Shown here: positions 1-11,453 of the stretch, one piece after another | Layout of the letters: every line of letters begins with the position of its first letter | Position numbering within the stretch: position 1 is the stretch's first letter | From: Epichloe hybrida | Lineage: Eukaryota > Ascomycota > Sordariomycetes > Hypocreales > Clavicipitaceae | Assembly: GCA_019022495.1 (NCBI GenBank) | Contig: JAFEKR010000016.1 | Location: forward strand, 620,001 to 684,000 | Direction: 5' to 3' | DNA length: 64,000 nucleotides | The notes under the pieces: generated by a model | Told to the model about the DNA's origin: nothing | The model's input: only the letters and a program-made list of their open reading frames with translations | Database searches by the model: none | Program-made: the position numbers and the translations under genes

Positions 1-62
1 ATTATTCGCCCGGCACGATGCGTGGAAGCCGTCACTGGAGCATCACAACAATTGTACGAAGC

Positions 63-102
63 ACCAGTCCACCAGTCCACCAGTCCACCAGTCCACCAGT
101 CC
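63..102. repeat. 8-bp minisatellite, unit accagtcc, 5 copies
   Basis: Five uninterrupted copies of accagtcc can be read directly. Confidence 0.95.
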
Positions 103-518
103 AAGAACTGTAGGTAGGTTTGGTCATTGCTGTACCCAGTGAATCCAGTACATCCGGAAAGCTGGACGGTTATGGGAGTTCATACTCTGACCCTCGGCCG
201 GATTCGACACGTCCTTCGTCTTCACGAATCGGACAATATATGACTAACTGGCGTATCGCCATACAACTGTCTCGTGGCCACATTGCTCAACCGTGAACAC
301 CAAAAGCCAACAATTCTAAAAACAGCTGTGGCAGAGGAACTCCCTGTGTAAGTTCACAGAAATCATCGTTAGCATAGCCAGCCATCTGCTGAGGTATGGA
401 GCCCCCAATCTGTCAAAGTCGATCTTGATCGTCACAATGCCAAAATGGATCAGGCCACAATCGTGATGACTCGGGAACGATCTCTTCATGAAAATTACCA
501 ATGCATTGATGTAATAAT

Positions 519-634
519 GGCACACTGGCACACTGGCACACTGGCACACTGGCACACTGGCACACTGGCACACTGGCACACTGGCACACTGGCACACTGG
601 CACACTGGCACACTGGCACACTGGCACACTGGCA
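519..634. repeat. 8-bp minisatellite, unit cactggca, about 14 copies
   Basis: About 14 perfect head-to-tail copies of an 8-bp unit. Since 8 is not a multiple of 3, both strands are open in more than one frame and read as repeating peptides (AHWHTGTL on plus, QCASVPVC on minus). That explains the overlapping short ORFs here; I do not regard them as genes. Confidence 0.95.
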
Positions 635-1555
635 AATTTTCCTTCTGGTCATTGGTTTTGCGAAATGGCTAAGGCCTAGACTCGCTCATACGTGCAACAA
701 CTTCTCGTAATACGTCATTGTACCCGAAAGTCACGCGAGTGCGCCTGCATATGTACAAATCACGAGCCTCATCCGCCTTTTCTTTTCCAACCTCGAACAC
801 AGCGCACAGCTCCACGAGAGAAAGGGGGCGATGGTACTCCGTATCTCATTTACGCTTTGCGACCCGTGCATAGTCTAGGTTTAATGAACTCGCGCTCGCT
901 GCAATGTTGTCTTACCCGCAAGGTACCGCGCATTACTGTCTGGCGATTAGTCTGAGAAAATAGGATGAGTTGCTCGCTTGAGCTCCCAGCTTGGGCCAAA
1001 AGAGCCACTCATGTTTCTCGTAACAGGAGCCGGCCGCAGCAAACAGCCGCATGCTGGAATCTCACCTAATTTGATTGCGAGCTTGCTTACCTAACGGCGA
1101 GTTGTTGTTTTGCTTTCTGCTGATGATTCTCCACTTTATCCACTTCCGGGTCAGCTCGGCCGTTTGTTTGGTTGCAAATGTGACGTTTTTTGTTTTTTTG
1201 CTTGCCAGAAGCGACTCCCGCCTTGCTCCTGCCACCCCAGCCCGCTTTTCTGTGTATTCTGCCTCCTCCTCTCGTTGGCCTCGCAACAGAAAACAACACC
1301 AACATCTGCTGCAAGTCGATGGTTGACGAACCACGAGGCGCGCGCATTCAGATAATCTGCTGCAATACATCCTTGCTCGGACCTGCGACAGCATTGTGCT
1401 TGTTCATAATTTCTTCTTTTGGGCTTTTTTGGACCTCGCTTTTCTTGCCGCAGAGTCGCCGACCGGTGTCTCTTTGAGTGTTTCTCCGTCTGTCAGCCAA
1501 TGTTTGTTGTTCGGTTCCCCACAAGATTTCATAACAGCATAACACACACCACACC

Positions 1556-4311
1556 ATGGGACAAGGTATGTCTCTTTCCTTTGCCTGCGCTTTGTTCCAG
1601 ACAACATCCAAAACAAAGAAAAACAATATTAGTTGCACATGAACGTGCGTAGCAGGAACCTGCGCTGACTTCTTCTTTTTGTTTTCACCTTCGCAGACGA
1701 TCCAGCAGCGCGTGCTGCCATCAAGTCGAGGAAGCGTCCACAATCCCGCGCCTCGACCACGTCTGTTTACGGCGCTACGACGCAATCGACCATGGATCAG
1801 TCGGGTTTTGCAGACTCGTCTGCCATGTATGCTGGGCAATGGATTCCCAACGACCATGGCCACGGAAAGGATATGGGCACCGCTCCGCAGATGACTCCGG
1901 AAGATATGATCATCCAGGCTGCCACCCATATGCAGACGGGAAATCATGACTTTGCTGTGGATGCGTCCATGGGAGCAGCCATGGGCCATCATCACCACAT
2001 GTCCTACCAGCAGCAGCAACAACATCAACATCAACATCATAATCAACACCAACACCAGCATCAACATCAACATCAACAGCATGTCATGAACAGGCATCCT
2101 CTTCCGGCTGACCAGTACGCCGCCGCCAACGCAAGTTTTACCGAAGGAGACAGCCAGATGCTCGATCGTGACGACAATGAAGATGGCGACTCAATTTCCG
2201 GGCCTGTCGGGGCAGCGAAGCCACCTAGTACAAGGTCCAGTGCCAACAATGAGCTTGAGATGAGGCAGCTCTTCACTGCCAACCGCCATCGTCATCTTCA
2301 GGATGTTGCTGGAGAGCTCCATGGAAACGAGCGAGGTCCCAATTCGGAGCGAACTCGACAGGTGTTTGCCATGCTGTGGTATGCCGTGGAAACTTTCAGT
2401 GGTCTAAAAATACTTGCTACACGAAGATGCTAACGTTGTACCTCAGGATTAACTCTGTCTGTTCGAAAGGCAAGGGCTCCGTACCGCGGGGACGGGTTTA
2501 TGCCAACTATGCCTCGAGATGTGCCACTGAGAGAATTACGGTCCTGAATCCTGCTAGCTTCGGAAAGCTGGTCCGCGTACTCTTCCCCGGTCTGAAGACG
2601 CGCCGTCTTGGCGTCCGGGGAGAATCGAAATACCATTACGTCAATTTCGCCATTGTCGATGACCAGCCGGACTTGAGGGATTCGCAGCCGCCCCTACCAC
2701 GCCCACTACCTGAAGCCAAGAGCTTCTCACAATCCTTGAAGTATGTCGAGAGGAACGTTTCGCGGGTTACCTCGTATTAACAGCCAGCTAATGAGTAACA
2801 GTTCTACCACTCAAGGAAACACCGTCAACCGCAGCTCGCTCCCCTCTCCCAGAGAAGCTAGCCACGTCGGAAAAGCTACTCTCGACCTCAATAAATATTC
2901 TGGCACCTCGCATAGCCTTTACAACTTGCCAGACTTGGCTAGCATTGACAATATTCGAACAACGTCATCAAAAACTGAGCTTGAGCTCTCATTTCTCACG
3001 TCAGATGACGACATGCTCAATCAGACCGAGATACTTGCCCTCCCTCCAATCGAGTCATACCTACCACACGGAATAGATCCCGATGCCGCCAAATCATTAT
3101 CCGCTCTATACCGCTCTCATTGTACATCACTCGTGGAATGTATTCGATACTGTCGAGAAAAGACATTTTTCCATCTCTTCACCTCATTTCAAGGGACCTT
3201 GACGATGCCTGTCCAGAGGTTGTTCGCAAATGCCGCACTGGCACCGTGGATTGAAGGGTGCGACTTTGTATTATATCAACGGATGATGAGCATCATTTCC
3301 GGGCTCACGCTTCAGGTCGTGCCCAAACCAGTCCTTGATACGCTCCGAAACATCTCCGAGAGGCTGGTGCCACATATTCGAGAATCCTTTCAGGGACAAC
3401 CTCAACATGTTCTCTCCGCCAAGGAGTCTCCTGCAGCACTCTTCTCTGGCCTTATCGACCGGGCTCTGCGAGTGAATCTGACAGCTCACGCGGCAGCCAA
3501 TATGCTGTCCAATCCCGCAAACAGGGATCAGATGTATGTCGACTGGATTACCATGATTCGAGCTCGCAAAGTGGCCGAATGCGTGCCCACACGTGGCATG
3601 GACGATGTGGTGCATATTCTTATCACTGAAATGCGAGACCTGCTGGACCCTGTCAATGTTCCTTGGGAGGTTGAATGTCTCACAATCTACGGAGACGTCG
3701 TCTCTCGAAGCGGCAGACAAGCTGATGTGAACAGCGGAGCCAACTCTACCGGTCAGAACGTCTTGGATAGATGGGTCAATTTTCTCCAGAACCTTCCCAA
3801 GAAGTTTCCATATGCCTCACACGCCAACATCGTTTGGTGTGTTGAGCGAATCGGCACCTCGGTCATGCGAGACCTCACTCTTGCCCAAGGCAAGAGCTTT
3901 GGCTCTTGGTGGGTGACGAAAACTTGGGTCGACGAGATGGTGTGCTTCTTGGCAGAACAAGGTGGTTTCATGAAGCAAAAGCCTCGCGTGCAACAATCTG
4001 CCGACGTTGGTACCAATGCCCAGACCGCGGAGAAGGAAACCAGCCGCCAAAACTCACGGTACAGCAGTGGTAGCGATGATTTGAACTTGTCCAATGTGTC
4101 TCAGTCACAACCTGGGAGAGCGCCATTTCCTCCGCCACCAAGCACGAACCAAGCATCAGTCGGAGTGAGTGGTGGAGACCCTCATGATGATAGTGGTATC
4201 GGTATTCGGACACCGGAAGATGACTTCCCCATGGATAAGTTCGCCTTTTCTGGAACAGAAAACGGCGGAATGGTTACTGGGCCAGAATTAACGGCCGCGG
4301 CAGGCTCATAG
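1556..4311 (+). CDS. RFX1: RFX-type winged-helix transcription factor (RFX1/CPCR1-like)
   Basis: A DNA-binding regulator of the RFX family (yeast Rfx1/Crt1, S. pombe Sak1, Acremonium CPCR1), expected to bind X-box sites in the nucleus. Exons: 1556-1565, 1697-2378, 2447-2740, 2802-4311, giving about 831 aa, close to the length I recall for CPCR1. Exon 1 codes only MGQ plus one base; it joins in frame to DDPAARAAIKSRKRP. The winged helix (about residues 220-305) runs across intron 2 and contains the family signatures SFGKLVR, TRRLGVRG and SKYHY. A His/Gln tract lies near residues 107-130 in CAN/CAR repeats. The rest carries the conserved C-terminal RFX region and ends in a Ser/Pro-rich tail. 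Splice sites are canonical (gtatgt, gctaac branch, cag). Targets in this organism cannot be told from sequence; family members act in DNA damage, cell division and, in Acremonium, cephalosporin genes. Confidence 0.93.
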
Positions 4312-5318
4312 GCGAATTTTCAAGAACGGCGTAACTCATTGTTTGGAGGCATGGAAGGCGGCGTTTGCTCGGTGATGACTTGGAATAGGGTCGATTCAAT
4401 ACCCATGTTAACATTTTATTTACTCCTTTTTTTACCAGGAGCCACTACAACTAATCAAGAGACGATTGGAATGACGACAGGATGAAGACATGACTGGCCG
4501 ATGAGTTTGGCGGAGTAGGGGAAGATGACTTTTACTGCTGTTCTTCAAGCTTTTTGAGCAAGAGACGGACATGTTTATGAGGATCTGGATTATTGCTTTA
4601 TGGTTGATACGAAGCACAATCTAAATTTGGGAAGTTTTGTTCTCTCAGTTGCATCTATATTTTAGGTTAGCAGTCTTTATGGTGGTGGTGGTGGTAGATG
4701 ATATACACAAACTTTGCTTTGCACGGTGTTTGCTGCAACCGGAACGACAGCGACTGCCAAGTTTTCGTGTGAGTGACATTGGCCTGTTACATTATTATTA
4801 TGGAGCGGTCAAATTGAGATGCTGTCATGGGTTGCCGACGGGGAGTGGCACACTAGTTTTCCGAAAGCTCCGGCAATACTCCGTACATAGATTGCGCCTT
4901 ATGCAACGTGAGCAAAAAGCCAATGTCACACATAATTATACACACACGTTCGTATCACGTTCCCTTTGTCCTGGCTAGAAAGCAGGAAAGCGCGGAGAAT
5001 TGGTTGTGACATCCGAGCAGCGGCTGGAACCCCACTCCTGGACTTGCAAGTTTGGTTCGGGCTCCGGATTCAACCAGACTTTTTATCGACTTTTATGGGC
5101 CGCTAAATTGCTCACTCACTCAATACATATCTATCATCTTGGCGGCGCATTGCATTTCATTATTGCAATTCGCAATTCTCTCGGAGTGGTAATTCCGGCT
5201 ACGGCCCTCATACTCACGAGCACCTTTTTTTTTTTTTCCCGCCATTTCGCCTCTCCGCTGGTCTGGTCCGGTTCCGGCCCAACGCATACATTGGGGACGA
5301 AGTTGAGCATATGACACC
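4312..5318. other. Intergenic region RFX1-HOM3
   Basis: No gene recognised. It should hold the RFX1 3' UTR and HOM3 promoter. A short GGT run lies at about 4681-4695 and a T tract at about 5226-5239. Confidence 0.6.
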
Positions 5319-7347
5319 ATGGGTAGTTCCACATATAACAATACTTCAGAAAAGGGTTGGATCGTTCAAAAATTCGGGGGAACAAGTGTCGGCAAGTTTC
5401 CTGACAAGGTGCGTGCGTCCCTCCTCTTCTTTTTCTCGTCTTCTTCTGCATATAAGGCGGGCACGGCCGGGTGATGTGCAGACGCGAGCACTGACTTGGG
5501 TATCTAGATCGTTCGTGATATTGTCAAGTAAGTTGGCATGCAGCGCCGATTGACGGCTGATATTTGACTATTGTCCTTGACTCATATGTGGGGGCTCTAA
5601 CTTGTTCTATAGGACAAGCTTATTGAAAAATCGTGTTGTCGTGGTGTGCTCGGCGAGAAGTACGGGGAAGAAGGCTGAGGGTACTACCAGCCGGTGAGTC
5701 AACTTTGTTGCTCCGATTCCGCAGAACTGGTGTTTTGCAAATTCTGAACCCTATGAAACCCAGATTGCTCGCCGTTTATAACAAGTTGAAGGATGTCGGC
5801 CTTGCCTACGCCATCAGTTCTCATGAGGAGCAAGTCGCCCTCATTGAGCAAGCCAAGGATCTCATTACCGATATTTGCAACGACCATGTTTCTGCAGCGG
5901 AGTCATTCGTCAAAGAACCCAGTCTGAGAGAGTCATTGGCTCGCAAGATTGAAGCAGAGTGCCAAGAGCTCATTGAATACATTGTGGCTGCCAAGCGCTT
6001 CAACCTCGAAATCAACTCAAGAGCCAAGGATCGTGTCATTAGTTTTGGGGAGAGGCTGGCTTGTCTGTACATGACAGTGCTGCTTCAGGATGTGGTATGC
6101 CTACATACGACTTTCCCGAATTTTTTCCTCTTCTTTTTCCCTTTGTAGCCCGCCTTTCCGGCCCTCTTTCCGGCCCTCTTTCCGGTCACCTTGCACATGC
6201 TAACACACAAGGCCCGAATGGGGCGCTCTTGTGGAACAGGGTGTCGATGCAGAATATGTTGACCTTTGTGATGCGTTGCATCACGATGCTGCAGCTCTAT
6301 TGGACGACGGTTTCTACAAATCTGCCTCGGCGGCTTTCAGAAGAAAGCTCGAGGCATGTGGTGACCGAGTGCCGGTGGTGACGGGATTCTTCGGCAATGT
6401 CCCTGGCAGTCTCATCGACGGCGATATCGGACGTGGATACACGGATCTGTGTGCTGGACTTTGTGCAGTTGGACTAGAAGCAGAGGAACTCCAGATATGG
6501 AAAGAAGTAGACGGCATTTTCACGGCTGATCCTTCAAAGGTTCCCACAGCCCGGCTGCTGTCATCCATCACGCCGTCAGAGGCTGCTGAGTTGACATTCT
6601 ATGGGTCAGAGGTCATCCACCACCTCACGATGGATCAAGTCATCCATGCTCAACCACCGATACCGATTCGCATCAAGAATGTCAAGAATCCCCGTGGAAA
6701 TGGCACCATTGTGATACCGGATCCGGTGCTCTCGGCAAGTCACCAGCTCCATCGCAGCACTCCTTCACAAACCCAGATATCTATCAAGTCTCCCAAGCGC
6801 CCTACCGCCGTTACCATCAAGGATCACATCAGCGTCATCAACGTTCACTCGAACAAGCGATCCATTTCGCACGGATTTTTCGCTCGGGTTTTCTCCATCC
6901 TTGACAAGTACGCCATCTCGGTCGATCTCATCTCTACGTCCGAGGTCCATGTATCGCTTGCGATCCACTCGGGAAGTACGCGCGTCGACAACTTTGCCAA
7001 CGCAAAGAAGAGCCTGGCAGAATGTGGCGAAGTGAGTGTTCTATCCGACATGGCGATTCTGAGCCTGGTCGGTGCGGACATGAAGAACATGATTGGTGTC
7101 GCCGGTCGGATGTTTTCCACGCTCGGTGAGCATAGAGTCAATCTGGAAATGATTTCACAAGGTAAGCGCCAGTTTAATTACCCTACCCCACGATACAAAA
7201 GGCCGCGAACCCGCGAACGGCGCATTCTCACAATCATCATTTCCCACAGGCGCTAGTGAAATCAACATATCGTGTGTCATCGAGGCCAGGGACGCCACGC
7301 GAGCCATGAATGTCTTGCATACTCACTTATTCACCTTTCTCGAGTAG
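5319..7347 (+). CDS. HOM3: Aspartokinase (aspartate kinase, EC 2.7.2.4)
   Basis: Phosphorylates L-aspartate, the first step toward threonine, methionine and isoleucine, in the cytosol. Exons: 5319-5408, 5508-5527, 5613-5693, 5764-6094, 6240-7161, 7250-7347, giving 513 aa, the usual fungal length. Exon 2 is a 20-nt micro-exon. The N-terminus has the kinase signature KFGGTSVG (residues 18-25) and the VVVVCSARSTGKKA strand; the catalytic core continues through VTGFFGN and GSLIDGDIGRGYTD. Two ACT-type regulatory segments follow (about residues 372-420 and 441-505), the usual site of threonine feedback. At intron 4 I chose the acceptor at 6239 because it keeps the frame and gives LLQDVGVDAEYVDL as in relatives; the more obvious acag-like site at 6211 breaks the frame. 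A perfect 16-bp palindrome lies just after the stop (7351-7366). Confidence 0.95.
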
Positions 7348-8282
7348 AAAGCCGATTCGAATCGGCGATTGAATTGGCGGCGGCAATAAGCCGAAACTTT
7401 GGGGCGATATTATTTATGTATAGACTATATTTTGTTTGTGCCCTCTAGTCTCATCTGGGACAAGTCGCGTCATGCATTGATTGTAAAGTTACGCGTACGA
7501 TTAACATTCGAATTCGCACCCGAGTCAAAGCGGCTGGTATGCAAGACATGTGCAGGTGCGGTGCATAATCAGACTGTACAGGTTGAGATGATGAACTTGA
7601 CGACTGGAAGATTTTCTGACAAACCTGTTTGTGTATTTAATTTATTGATTCCTGGTAGACGAGTAAGTGCTGCGGGTGTCATGGGACGGAGTTTTGGAAA
7701 GGCGATTGTTTCCTTCGATAGATTTAATTCAGCATTGCCAGCTTGTCTGTTGTGTCACACGCATCGGTACAGCTGTAAATAACGATGTGATGCACACCGT
7801 CTTTCATACGCATGAACATGACGCTCCTTTGGTGGTAATAGTAAATCAAGTTCCGGGTTGACATCAGAGAAGAGTTCCGGGTAGCCTTGCGCATGGAAGC
7901 AAGCGGGCATGTCACTGGAACTGGAACACAGGGGTTTTTCGGTAAGGGTTGCAACAAAGTGGTGGAAGGTATTACGTGGGGCCGCTAGGTATTTTTTGCT
8001 AGTAAAATGCGCGTAAGAGTACTTTGCTGCGCGTCTACGTACTCAGGGGCAGCGGCAGCACAATATGAGGGGCTGTGTCCGTACGGAGTCGGAGTAATGC
8101 CTGGATACTGACAACCTGCATCTGGATGGACAAGGAACGTGGCATCCCGCAGGTTGTCTCATCAGCAACTGTCCAATCGATCTGGCGTGTGCAGGAAACA
8201 AGTCATCGCCATGCTCTCCTATCCAGTACAGGCTACATAGCAAACGGTCGTCCTCTAGGTCTGTTCCACCTGAACCGCCATC
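7348..8282. other. Intergenic region HOM3-RCY1
   Basis: No gene recognised. Contains the 16-bp palindrome at 7351-7366 and the presumed promoter of the recyclin gene. Confidence 0.6.
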
Positions 8283-11138
8283 ATGTACAGGAACAAGCGG
8301 ACTGGCACCGCCAAAGGTGCTGGTATTCTAAATGCCCTCCATGCCATGGAAATGATCGATGTCAAGTCGAAGCTACCAGCCGGTCAGTAGGCACTTGCTT
8401 TCCACCATGGCATACCATGATATGCTAACAAACGGCATACTTATCCAGAAATCTTCAACGCCGTTCTCGATTATCTTCCCGTGGCCGACCAGCTTCGCGT
8501 AGCACGAACTTCACGGAGGTTGCAAGAGATGGTGTACGACGACACGAGATGGGTATCGCGATTGAAGAGTATGCAGTGCTGGGACGAGCGGGAAGCACGG
8601 CGGCGGTTTGAAGAATTCGTCCGCAAGAGAAGGGAGGCGCAGCGAGCTTCGAAAGTGCCGAACCAGCCCAGTGGAGCGGCAACGGGCGAACCACAGACGA
8701 TTACACTATTCGATGCTTCGGCCGAGGAACAAAAACGGAGAAGAGCAACATCTGAGTTGCGAGATGGCTTTGAAACTTTGAGTGTTGGTGGAGGAGCCCC
8801 GGCTGCTCCTGCTCCTGCTTTTGCTGTAGGCAGAGATGCTCAAGATTCAGATATCTACCTGGAATTGTTCAAGAAAGTGAAAAGTATACGAGGCGGAGCG
8901 AGACAAGAGTATGGCAAGATTTACGGGGCGCTGGCACCATTCTACTTCGATATCGTCAGAGCCAAAACTCACACAGATCCGATTGTATTTCATGCGTTTC
9001 GGGACCCTGAGAAACAGGCGCAAATGTTGGCGAATCTACTGCGGTTTTCTAAGAGCGATTGGTCTTCTGGGTGCGATGAGCGGGAACACAAGTTAGCCAA
9101 CATGATGGGCCTGTTCGAAAGCGCTGTCCTTCGAGAGTTTGAACAGGGATACGAGTTTTGGGATGTGGATGGGCGGATGCACCGATATGCACATGTCCTG
9201 CATACACTGAATGGTGCACGAGGCGCAGTTGCCTTGTTCGTTCACAAGCACCCGATATTTAGTGATCACGACCTGGAGCTGAACCCCATCGAGTGCTTGA
9301 ACAGGGGACCCGCGGACGAGATATCTCTAGAGCCATCGAGAGTTTTCTTTGAGATGTTGCTTGCCAAGATGAACGACCAAGCTGCTGTTATCGAACGCAT
9401 TTTCCCAAACGCCAATGCAGTATTCTGGGAACTTGTTGACAAGGTCAGAGAGGACATCATCACGGAGTACACAACACCACTTTTCGATGAGAGCCATGAG
9501 CGCAGCATCGTATCGTACTTGAAAGCAATCTCTGGCGTATTTGAGCAGTTGATGCGATTCCTCCAGTCGCTTAAGACGCCAAAGAAGATGAATGGAGAAG
9601 AAGGCGACGTGACGTCCAAAGCAAAAGAGCTAGGGCTAAGAGTTTTTGAGCCGCATTTCGACTTGTATCTGCAAGAAGAGCTGGAGTTCTTCACAAAACG
9701 CGCGGAAGCAGAGGTCTCGCAATGGGAGAAGAAGCTCTCCGAGGAGGATCTGTCCCTTGAATCGTTTTACATGGCGAATGTAAATCGATCTGCGGAGAAG
9801 TCGGATTTCCTCAGCTCGTTCAAGAAAGTAGTGATGATGCCGGTTACGGTACTGCCAAGTTTCCCCATAGGATCACCGTTTGCAACGGCAAAGCCGCCTG
9901 CTTCTACTCCTACAGCTACTGCTGCTGCTGCCGCCGCGAACGGCTCAGCAGCCGTGACACCCATGCCGTCACGACCAGAGACACCAGGTCTTAGTGGCAG
10001 AGCCAGCCCGATGCCGGGCAAAGCGCCGACAGATGAGCTGGCGGCCAAGGCTGCTCTCATGGCGTCCAAGCTCGAGGGCATCAAGTCACTGTGCAGTATC
10101 GAAGTAGCGCTCAATTTGGTTCATCTGGCCAAGATAAGTCTCGGCCGAGCAGCAGTGCTGATTCCGCTTGGCGGCCAAGTGGGCGGCGAAGCAAAAGAGC
10201 AATGCTCCAGTATATTTGTAGTTTTGCTGCGAATTCTTGGTCAACGACATGTCAAGAGTGGATTTGAAACGGCTGTTAGCCACCTTTCCCATTACAACCC
10301 GCGCGACGTGAGCGACCACAGCCAAAAGGGCGTTGCGCCGCTCGTCACGTTCATCGAGCTGGTCAACGTGGGCGACTTGATATCCCAAATGATCGACGTG
10401 TTCTACGAGCAGCAGCTAGCGACGCCCAAAATCGCCGACAAGAACGATTTCCTCGACCCGGCGGGACTAGCAAAGAAGAAGTTTGAGCAGATGCTCGATG
10501 AGAGCGTAGCGGCTGGGCTCAACAAGGGCATCGATGTTCTGATGGACGAGGTGGAATACCTGCATTCGACGACGCAGCTGCCCACAGATTACAACCCGCG
10601 GCCCGTCTCAACCATGTCGACGGTGTCGGCGGCGTCCACTCTTGGCGGCACTGCCGGCGTCGCGTCCGAGCCAGATGTTGGCCCGACCTCAACAGCCAGA
10701 CGCATCGTCGAGCTCGTGTCGTCCCACACAAGCATGCTCGTCGGCACAACGGACAAGGCCATGCTGGACGTGTTCAACGGCGAAGTGGGCCAGCGTCTGT
10801 TCACAGCGATATGCAAGCACCTCAAGCGTCAGCGCGTGTCCACCGATGGTGCCATCAAGCTCATTGCTGACATGAATCTCTACGCCGAGTACATTCGCAC
10901 CCTGAAACACCAGGACCTGGTGGCGTATTTTGCGGCCCTCCGGGAACTCAGTCAGATATATCTAATTGACCAGGCGCACGCCAAGGAGATGGCGTCTGTG
11001 ATTGCGGATGGAGATCGGTTCGGCGGCGTGTTTCGAGCAGAGGAGGTGTATGAGTACGCGCAGCGGAGGGCAGATTGGTACCAGGTCCGGAAGAGTGTGG
11101 AGAGGGCCATGTATGGCATGGATTGCGTGGTCATGTAG
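8283..11138 (+). CDS. RCY1: Recyclin-1: F-box protein with Sec10-like domain (Rcy1/Pof6)
   Basis: An F-box protein of the Rcy1 (yeast)/Pof6 (S. pombe) family, known to act in endocytic recycling, polarised growth and septation. Exons 8283-8382 and 8449-11138 give about 929 aa. The spliced N-terminus reads MYRNKRTGTAKGAGILNAL, and the F-box begins right after the junction (EIFNAVLDYLPVADQLRVA, about residues 34-72). The remainder is a long helical Sec10-like region (LYLQEELEFF, HLAKISLGRAAVLIPL, KFEQMLDESVAAGLNKGID, HTSMLVGTTDKAMLDVF). A low-complexity Ala/Pro/Thr linker interrupts it at about residues 485-525. Start choice: the ATG at 8283 has a good context (gccatcATG) and the splice restores the F-box. 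Convergent with the CDK7 gene, 315 bp apart. Confidence 0.88.
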
Positions 11139-11453
11139 GTGGGAGATGTTGAATACATATTCAATAAATTTGTGTGTGCGTGTGCGCGTGTGTGCTAGTA
11201 AAGATGTACTTGCTGTATTGCACTATTACAAGATGACATGAACCGTCTTGTCTGTCTCAGCTCTGTAAACGCCCTCTTAAGATGCTATGCCCAAATGCCA
11301 AATGCCAAATGCCAAATGCCGAACGCCAAATCCAAACGCCATGTCACATCACCGACTCGGTTCTCAGATATCGACCAGTTCGTAGTATGTCGATGCCGTC
11401 CGTCATCCACGGATGATAGATACTACGGGTGGTATTCTGATGGCTCTCTTCTC
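11139..11453. other. Short convergent intergenic region with degenerate 7-bp repeat
   Basis: Between two convergent genes. A degenerate (caaatgc) array lies at about 11289-11340 and a GT/GC-rich run at about 11171-11196. No gene is seen. Confidence 0.6.

Larger units (their letters stand above)
1..1555. other. Intergenic region with two minisatellites, upstream of RFX1
   Basis: I see no convincing gene here. Short ORFs at 316-672 come from the tandem repeat and its flanks, and those at 1062-1477 have no recognisable family. The stretch holds an 8-bp repeat at 63-102, an 8-bp repeat at 519-634, and T/C-rich sequence from about 1170 to 1450 that probably belongs to the promoter and 5' UTR of the RFX gene. 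Confidence 0.6.

Noticed and set aside
316..672. Overlapping ORFs on both strands around the minisatellite
   Set aside because: Produced by an 8-bp repeat that stays open in several frames; no conserved domain.
1062..1477. Overlapping short ORFs upstream of RFX1
   Set aside because: Pyrimidine-rich promoter or leader sequence; no motifs, and the frames on both strands are equally open.
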